Source: Hyaloperonospora brassicae
Lineage: Eukaryota > Oomycota > Peronosporomycetes > Peronosporales > Peronosporaceae
Direction of reading: 5' to 3'
NCBI GenBank assembly: GCA_947650285.1
Contig: CANTFL010001475.1
Location: 372,001 to 436,000 of the forward strand
Length of the DNA stretch: 64,000 nucleotides
This document shows positions 57,641 to 64,000 of this stretch, piece after piece; the first letter of the stretch is position 1; every line of letters starts with the position of its first letter. The translations under genes and the position numbers were made by a program. The notes under the pieces are model-generated. The model ran no database searches. It worked only from the letters and a program-made list of their open reading frames with translations, and was not told the DNA's origin.

Positions 57641-58757
57641 CATACTTCGAATTGCAAGGACTAAATCTGCGTCTTGTTTTCTGCGAGTTCTCTTCGAGCA
57701 TGATGTTTTTAAATGTCCTGTGCTGCCACATAGGAAACACCTCTCGGGTCCTCGAACATCATGTTGCTTCTTGTCAGATGTGATCTTCCTCGGTTCCTTT
57801 GTTGCTTCGACGACGTTCAAGACATCTCGACCATAGTTCTTTACATGGACTTCTATCTCCTTCGACTGAGCAAATTGAGCCAGCTCTTCGGCCTGTCGAA
57901 GATAGTTGACCCTGTTCGAATTCAGTCGCGACAACATTGTCATCCGCATCGAAGGGTCAGCAATACGGACAATTTCGCCCAAACAAGGTTTTCTACGCCT
58001 CCGCACGCATCACTCACAGACGTAAGGTAGAGAAAATGTTCTGTCCAGATAATTTGAAAAGACTTAGCCGCGGTGAACAATTTCATGCTTTGGGCAGGTG
58101 TGATTTTAGTGGTAGTTGTTTGCAGCATCCTTTGCATGGCATGCCTTAAGGTTTGGCGTTCAGACCCCATGTTTTAACCTGCCGACAGTAGTGCTTCTGG
58201 GAAGTGCCAGCAAGATGTTGTCCCAGAACATCAACCATGATGTCTTCTGGCCAAACGAATCCACAGACGCGCTCTGAGAAGCCGACTTGACGGACAAATT
58301 CTTTACCCTATTCCAAGAAACCACTACAAAGCCCATTGTAGAGTTCCTTTCCATCGAAAGGTTGCAAAGCCAGCTTCCTTGTGCGACCGTCTGGCACGCC
58401 TTGAAGCACCTGTCCAGGTTGATAAAACATCGGACCTGGCATTGGAGTACCCGAATATGCTCCCGCGGGAATTTCCTGTCCTTGGAAACCAGGCTTAGGA
58501 GCCTGATCCGCTTTGTATTTCGCAGCTGCTTGCGCTGGCTGGTCAGGAACGTGTACCCGAGCATCAGCTGCTCGACATGCACCAAAGTAGGTGGCCGGCG
58601 AGACGTCCGGTGAGTGTTTAGGAGGCGGGGTATGTACCAAAGCTTTAAGGTTAATACCCGCGCTTGAACTCAGAACAGAACCGCAGATGCTTGACTCCGC
58701 GGAGTCCTTGCGTTTGCCGTTCACTTGTCCGGCTTGAGCGGATTCCATCCTACCCAT
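57590..58757 (-). pseudogene. gag: copia gag with zinc knuckle
   Basis: From ATG 58757 the frame reads a Ser/Pro-rich start and LALQPFDGKELYNGLCSGFLE, the oomycete copia gag block, then stops; it continues in another frame (EFVRQVGFSERVCGFVWPED, about 58300). The C-terminal part, 58006-57590, has FAQSKEIEVHVKNYG and the zinc knuckle CFLCGSTGHLKTSC (CX2CX4HX4C). At least two frame disruptions. Confidence 0.7.
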
Positions 58758-58916
58758 CCGCTATGACAAGTAGCCTAGCATGGCGAGCACCTTGTCCAGT
58801 GCCGGTGCGGGAACTGCCGAGTTTTCTTATAAATTAGGGTCGATGGTCAAACCCTGACCATCGTCCACCACAGCGGTTTTGGCCTTGAGGGCCGCGCCGC
58901 CAACACCTTCGGTTGG

Positions 58917-59255
58917 GCTTAAGCGAATTTGTTAGAAAGTATGTTGTACTTGCACCCGTGCAAGGAAAAGTGAAATTAAAAGTGAAATATATTCAGTGTT
59001 GACCATTCCTCCTGTCAACACTACAGTATGCATAGACCAAAACAGAACTGCAACCTGACCAGGTCAAGTTGCACGTGGTCTCCGTCTCTCTCTGTACCAC
59101 GTGTCATCTTGTCACATGGATTCCGTCTCTCTCTTTTTCTTAAGTGTCGACCTGTCACATTTCGACCAATTAGGTGGGGTCGCAGCTTACCTGTAACGGG
59201 TCTTGCACTTGAACCTCAGGACCTTGTTACCTGTCAAAAAGAATAACTTATAGCA
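58917..59255 (-). repeat. 5' LTR of the right copia element
   Basis: Partner of 53461-53797; gag follows it on the minus strand at 58757. Differences include TTCCG in place of GTCCG near 59120 and a few indels. Confidence 0.8.
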
Positions 59256-59277
59256 GAGTTTTGTCTCATGTCGTCGA

Positions 59278-59610
59278 GGGGGAGTGTTAAAAGTGCAAGT
59301 TGCACTTGGATCGACTCCATAGACTCCGTAACGGGGTTACACGTCTACTGGTGGTTGACAATAGGTGTGGTGCACATAAGGTATTGGATCTCCTTCTAAA
59401 GTGATTTTTAGAGCACAGTATCAATTTTTGGAGACTGATGTCTGTCAACCATTGATTACGAGATCTTTTGAAAGGTTCAATTAGGACATTAGCGAGTAGG
59501 TTAATTACGTTGTTCTAAGGTGTTCTTCTAGTTTAAAAGAAGAAATAAAATTCAATTCTCATTTTGACTCGATAGACACGTGCCTCTTTGAGGTGTCTTG
59601 TGATCGTTGA
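59278..59610 (+). repeat. copia-type LTR preceded by polypurine tract
   Basis: GTCGAGGGGGAG followed by TGTTAAAAGTGCAAG at 59278 is the typical copia PPT/3'-LTR junction, but on the plus strand and with no plus-strand copia coding sequence to its left. AATAAA lies at about 59545. It is probably the 3' end of an older copia element into which the minus-strand copy inserted. The right border is approximate. Confidence 0.55.
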
Positions 59611-60105
59611 GAAGATATCAACGCCTTGTTAATGCATCCACTCCTTGTGCACTCTGTGCGTCAATTCTCTGAATCATTTGGTCCCCCTGGAACAGGGACC
59701 GTAAGCTCCCTGAGCTTGTTGACTCTTTGAGTTGGGTTCTTTGAACCAAACCTTAGCTCTCTGATCTGTTGACTCTTTGGGTCGGGTTTGTAGAACCAAA
59801 GTTGCTCGTAGAGCGTTACGCCTTCCTCAGACTTAGGGAGCTGAGTAGCTGCGCTACACCTGGTTTCACTCGTAGTTAATCTACGCCTGAGTCGTTTCGA
59901 CTGATCCTCTGTGTGGTAGATAATCCACACCCGTCTCTGAGGTCCAAAAGGTCGCGCTTCATAAGCTGACCGCGGCCATAGGCCCAGAGCATGTGGAGTT
60001 TCTAGCTGCACAAAACCCCGATGTGCTCAATGCACGAGTCGAGACATTCATACAGTATTAAAACGGCCCTGTAAAGTGAGGTTTTAAAACCAAGTAGCGT
60101 CGGCT
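59611..60105. other. leader or LTR region of the right gypsy element
   Basis: No coding frame of known type. Two ~52-bp tandem repeats lie at 59703-59805 (AGCTC.CTGA.C..GTTGACTCTTTG). The gypsy 5' LTR should be here but I cannot define its ends because the second LTR is outside the window. Confidence 0.45.
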
Positions 60106-60943
60106 ATGCCGACACACTACGTGGAAATGCCACCAGAAGAGGCTAAGCCTCGTCCCCTTCGGGTGGACGTTAAACATTACTCCGGGAAGGAGGGGGAAAC
60201 CACACCCTCTGGTTCCGTGGATTTGAGATGGCCATGAGCTCTGTTCTTATCTCACTTAAGTACTAGCGGGTCTCACTGGCTATATCCAAGCTTGATGGAA
60301 GAGCTAGATAGTGGGCTCTGACGTGTGGCACGTCGGTAGGCTTGGAGTTTCCCACATGTGATTCACTCAAGTTAGACCTTTTGCGAGTTTCCTCGCCGCC
60401 TGACCAGGCTTATCGCGTGATCTCACGCTTCTTGTCTACCCGTCAGGGTAATAATGAGTTAACGGACTATGTCCAAGGGTTGGAACTAGTAATGGCTGCT
60501 ATGCAGTATGAACCTCTCCCTGAGACAGTCTATGTGACTGTCTTCATGGAAGGTCTTCGTAATGACGTTGCCAGGATCGAGGTATTTTGGGTCTATCACT
60601 CTACTTTTGAGGAGGCGGTTAGCATCGCTTAAAGTGCTGAGCACAACTTAAAGTCGGCAAGACTTACTTGGAATGGGTACATTTTACGCTTTACGAGGGC
60701 AACCTCTGCGAGCACCTTGGCTTACTGTAAGCCAGAACCGATGGATCTCAGCCATGCTGAAGGTGAAGCGGATCTTCATGTTACAGAGCAACGACAGGAA
60801 TTGAGACGCTGGTATATGTGCGGAAGCACTAAACACATGCGTCCCACTTGTCCCTTGCGCAAGCAACAACCGAATCCTATGGGTCGAAACCCCAGCCCCA
60901 ACCAGAAACCTGGTATGGCACGGGAAAACGTCGACACCCAGTA
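60106..60943 (+). pseudogene. gag: gypsy gag with damaged zinc knuckle
   Basis: ATG 60106 opens with MPPEEAKPRPLRVDVKHYSG, then frames break. DSLKLDLLRVSSPPDQAYRV and FLSTRQGNNELTDYVQGLE resume from 60342 to 60630, and ARLTWNGY continues after a stop. PMDLSHAEGEA precedes the knuckle YMCGSTKHMRPTC, in which the first Cys of CX2CX4HX4C is missing. Several stops in total. Confidence 0.75.
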
Positions 60944-61039
60944 GGTGCGAAGCGCCCTACCGGGGTAGAACTGAGTTCTGTCACTTCTCTACGAGGTAGA
61001 GAGAAATAGGGCTCAGACCCACTCGGCTCTGTGCCCGCC

Positions 61040-62289
61040 AGCACAGAGCGTGGATATAATCCTGGCTTGTTAGTCGCCGAAGCGAAAGTAAAAGGCTTTG
61101 GGAAGCATTGGTCGATTCTAATCGACTTCGACGCATCAGGCAATTATGCTCGACTTCGTTCCCTTATGGGAAGTCAGCGATATGATGAGGCGCTCAAAGC
61201 GCATGAAGGTGCTTTAATCACCGTCCGTTTAGCGACTGGTAGTCGCGTCACGGTGCCTAAAGTTCCGTTGAACTTAGGTGTTCAGTTTTTACGATTGGAC
61301 AGCATTGAACGCTTTCTTGTCCTCGATTTGGATTCGATATACAATCTCATCCTGGGTATGGCTTGACCTGAACGCCATGAGACATGGATTGATTGGAGGT
61401 CTAAGACCTTAAGCGCAACGCGCAATGTTCCTAGTAAATCTTTGGAGAGTCATGAACCCACCTTTGCTAGGCAAAAAAAGCGCTATTGGCGCGAGCCATT
61501 GACGGAAGATGCAAATGTGCTTGACATTGGTATGTCAGAGTTAATTAACGCCAATGTCAATGGCGTCAATATTGAGCGGATCTCTTTCACCGTATGTGAA
61601 GGGGGTTGTGCTCCGTTACGTGATACTCGTTGTGATACTGAGTCATTGCATGCTGAGGCATGGTTGGACTAGGTCCGAGACATCAAGAATGTAATTCCTC
61701 TGATGTGAGTGGGATGACACGTGAAATTTCACCGAGTGAGGGCGGCCGAGATGGCACCTCACTGCATGTCGGTAATCACATTGATGGCGAGAATCCAGAG
61801 CGTTTAGCGATAGGCCCGGATGCTGTACGTGAAGTGGTACGTGTGAATCCACTGGGTGAAGTGTTCGAGTTACGTGACTTTTCACCAGATGTCGTTCAAT
61901 ACATGAGCTCTCGTATAGAGCGTGATAAGATGAATAGCAACCACGGGAACCCTACTGTCTTGGCCTATAGGATGCGTAAGGTTTCTTTGAGGAAACGATT
62001 CCAGCGTCGTGTGGCAACTGTTAAGCGCCCAACGTCCAAGAAGTCACGAGGTGATAATAGTAATAATAGACTATATACACTTGTCAATGGGTTGACTGAC
62101 CATGTTGATGGCAATATTAGTCTTGAGACTCTTCCATCCTTCCATACTCTCTTTGACCTAGACGAAATGTCTGACGGCGAATTAAGCCAAGCCTTGCAGG
62201 CAGGAGAATTATCCGAGTTAGTGTTCATTCGACCGGATATTGAGCTAGACTCATCCTCTTTATTGGAAGAGTTGGTCCTTGAGGACTAA
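61040..62289 (+). pseudogene. gypsy protease and protease-RT linker
   Basis: GKHWSILIDFDASGNYARL (about 61095-61150) is the protease active-site block with DFDASG in place of D(S/T/C)GAS, and FLVLDLDSIYNLILGMA is the flap/second motif, both in the frame ending 61366. After a break, an open 209-codon frame (61660-62289) encodes the hydrophilic linker, with acidic blocks such as FDLDEMSDGELSQALQAGE, running up to RT. Confidence 0.65.
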
Positions 62290-62298
62290 AAGGCGGCA

Positions 62299-63875
62299 TT
62301 GGATGCCCGTAGTGGATCTTCCATAGTTAAGGATCCTCTTGATCCGTTCTACCCTTTGGTAATGGAGTTTAAGGACGTAGTGTGTCACAACCCACCGTCC
62401 GTCTTACCTCCCGATAGAGGTGTACGTCATGAAATTGACTTGGTTTTTGGAACTAATTACTGCGTAACACGGCAGTGGACTTTACCGAAAGAACAGTGTG
62501 ACGTCATTGACAACTTCTTTCGTGCAAAGCACGCGGCTGGAATGGTACGTGAGAGCAAATCTCCCATTCCACACCGACCTTCTGTGTCAAAAAGCCCAAT
62601 GGGAAGTGGCGCATTGTTCATGCTTACAATAAGCTTAATGTGGCCACCATCCCGGCTTAGACACCAATTCCGAAGAAGGTCGTTCTTCAAAACAATATGG
62701 TGGTATGTACAATGCACAGTGCGCTTAACTTAGTCGATGGTTATTACCAGCTGCCCATGCGAGTAATTGATGTTCCGCTGACAGGGGTCAGCACTCGAAG
62801 CGGTATGCTCTAGGATTGGCTTGTTATACCGCAAGGGATATCAGATATCCCGGCTACATTCAATAGTCCTGTAAAAACCACTTCCAGACCTCACCAAGGT
62901 TATTCACGGACGTAATTTACTGACTTCTTTGACCATAGTCGTGCTATGAACGGTCGGTCAGATGTGGACAATCACATTGACCATCTACGAGCGGTGATCG
63001 AGTGCATGCGCACGAATAAGTTGTACGCCAACGCTTCTAAGTGCATCCCTGGTGCAGAAGAGATTCCCGTTATAAAGTGCTTTATTGGTAAGCGATGCCT
63101 TAAAGCGGATCCCGCTAAGGTAAAGTCCGTAGTTGATTGGACATTTACAACGAACCAAAAGGTTTTTACGTAAGTGGCTTGGCCTTGCCGATCACTTACA
63201 CAAGTACAGTGCGAATTACGCAGACATGTCTCGGCCATAATCCGATCTTTTAAAAAGGATGTGGAATGGTGCTGGACAAGCACCGAGAATGGTGCTTTTC
63301 AAGCAGTAAAAGAGAGTCTCCTTCATGCACCAATCTTGGCTTTGCCCGATCCTGATCGATATTTTAGTGTCGTCCGTGACGCATCTGGCTTTACCATAGG
63401 TGGTGCTCTGTTACATACAAATTCTTATGGACGGGAACGCGTTATTGCGTTTCAGTCCCAGCAGATAAAGACTTAAGAAAAGAATTATCCGATTCATGAC
63501 AAAGAGTTACTTGCTATGAAGTATGCTCTCGTCAAATTTAGAGTACATCTTCTTGGCTCTAAGTTACTTGCTATGAATTATGTTCTCGTCAAATTCATTG
63601 TACATCTGCTTGGACCTAAGTCGTTTGTGATCTATATGGATCATGCGTCATTACGCACTGCGACCCATTCGCCTCACGTCTCTCAGAGAATGGCTCGTTG
63701 GCATTCCTTCTTTGCCGAGTACAACTTCGAGGTGAAGTATAAGCCGGGTAAGCAGAATGATTTGGCTGATGCGTTGTCACGCAGGACTCACTATGACCTT
63801 CTCATGTTACGACTCTGTCGTCGTCGGTCACTGACCTCATCCGTACGGCATATGCCAAGGATGAGCATTGTGTAG
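62299..63875 (+). pseudogene. pol: gypsy RT and RNase H, broken
   Basis: RT begins PLVMEFKDVVCHNPPSVLPP and VRHEIDLVFGT, then FFRAKHAAGMVRESKSP, a frameshift, and LVDGYYQLPM (about 62730-62760). The YFDD catalytic box is lost: the sequence passes from VIHGR.. directly to DFFDHSRAMNGRSD, a small deletion. Then DHLRAVIECMRTNKLYANASKC. RNase H: VVRDASGFTIGGALL, EKNYPIHDKELLAMKYALVK, MDHASLRTATHSPHVSQRMA, and EVKYKPGKQNDLADALSRR to 63795. A 57-bp tandem duplication lies at 63507-63620. Confidence 0.8.
63507..63620 (+). repeat. 57-bp tandem duplication within RNase H
   Basis: Two adjacent units, 63507-63563 and 63564-63620, each coding 19 residues (LLAMKYALVKFRVHLLGSK and LLAMNYVLVKFIVHLLGPK). 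The duplication keeps the frame and has since diverged by several bases. Confidence 0.9.
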
Positions 63876-64000
63876 CTATGCTACGTGCTCTAGGGAGCGG
63901 GGCGTTAAAGGACCCATTCATAGAATTGTCGGCACGCTTACGTGCAAGGTTACATCTATATTCCATCGATCAGGGCTTGTTGTGCTACAGCACGGATGTG

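Larger units (their letters stand above)
53461..59255 (-). mobile_element. Ty1/copia retrotransposon, nearly full length, interrupted
   Basis: Direct repeats of about 330 bp at 53461-53797 and 58917-59255 (about 90-95% alike by eye) flank, on the minus strand, gag with a zinc knuckle, protease, integrase, RT and RNase H in that order, which is the copia order. The minus-strand sequence just before the 3' LTR is GATGTCGAGGAG, a polypurine tract. LTR borders are approximate because both copies share a few bases (AAGCGAATTT) beyond the apparent TG/CA ends. Frameshifts, stops, a mutated protease site and a ~0.9-kb insert show that the copy is dead, but it is much younger than the copia element at 14099. 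Confidence 0.85.
60106..64000 (+). mobile_element. Ty3/gypsy element, coding part, truncated by window edge
   Basis: Gag, protease, linker, RT and RNase H follow one another on the plus strand, the gypsy order; integrase and 3' LTR are to the right of the window. Many frameshifts and lost motifs show an inactive copy. It belongs to a different family from the element at 1-2720: the gag and RT linker differ and no LTR similarity is seen. Confidence 0.85.

Noticed and set aside
1..64000. RxLR, Crinkler or other secreted effector genes
   Set aside because: No frame showed a signal peptide followed by RxLR/dEER or an LFLAK motif.
1..64000. CRISPR arrays or prokaryotic operons
   Set aside because: No regularly spaced direct repeats; genes have spliceosomal introns, so the DNA is eukaryotic.

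Overview
The window looks like nuclear DNA of an oomycete, most probably of the Phytophthora/downy-mildew group. Reasons: compact genes with short GT-AG introns, two promoter-like matches to the oomycete initiator (TCATTCT followed by a C/A/T-rich flank), GC-rich genes beside AT-rich transposon graveyards, and Ty3/gypsy, Ty1/copia, pogo and MULE elements of types I associate with Peronosporales. No species can be named from sequence alone.

Layout. Bases 1-2720 carry the 5' part of a minus-strand Ty3/gypsy element, cut by the window edge. Bases 2721-29500 are AT-rich and gene-poor. They hold a pair of inverted ~500-bp repeats around a decayed 2.2-kb pogo/Tigger element, a degenerate 7.3-kb copia element with recognisable LTRs that has itself been invaded, two tandem repeat arrays, and a 2.6-kb MULE with ~283-bp terminal inverted repeats. 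Bases ~30250-51840 form a GC-rich gene island with seven confident genes. Bases 53460-64000 are again transposons: a nearly full-length minus-strand copia element interrupted by a tRNA-derived SINE-like insert, a stray copia LTR, and a plus-strand gypsy element cut by the right edge.

Gene island, left to right: a METTL2-type tRNA 3-methylcytidine methyltransferase (-) and an RRM protein (+) that start head to head; a GON4L-like SANT/Myb nuclear protein (-); a GRASP55/65-type Golgi stacking protein with an N-myristoylation start (-, five exons); two paralogous protein kinases in tandem (+) that share an abnormal glycine loop; a PLK4-type polo-like kinase (-, five exons, convergent with the second kinase); and a lysophospholipid acyltransferase of the AGPAT3-5/LCLAT1 type (+, four exons). 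I rebuilt exon structures by requiring GT-AG borders, matching phases and family-like joins; every model has a coding length divisible by three. The genes do not form one pathway. They read as conserved housekeeping and regulatory genes (RNA modification, transcription, Golgi, centriole duplication, lipid synthesis) sheltered between repeat blocks.

No CRISPR array, rRNA, confident tRNA gene or recognisable RxLR/Crinkler effector was seen. I found no wholly new system. The items most worth checking are the paired kinases with a glycine-depleted loop, introns of two neighbouring genes made of short tandem repeats that overlap or adjoin splice signals, the MULE whose terminal repeats carry its own transposase 5' coding region, and the 6.5-kb inverted-repeat structure.
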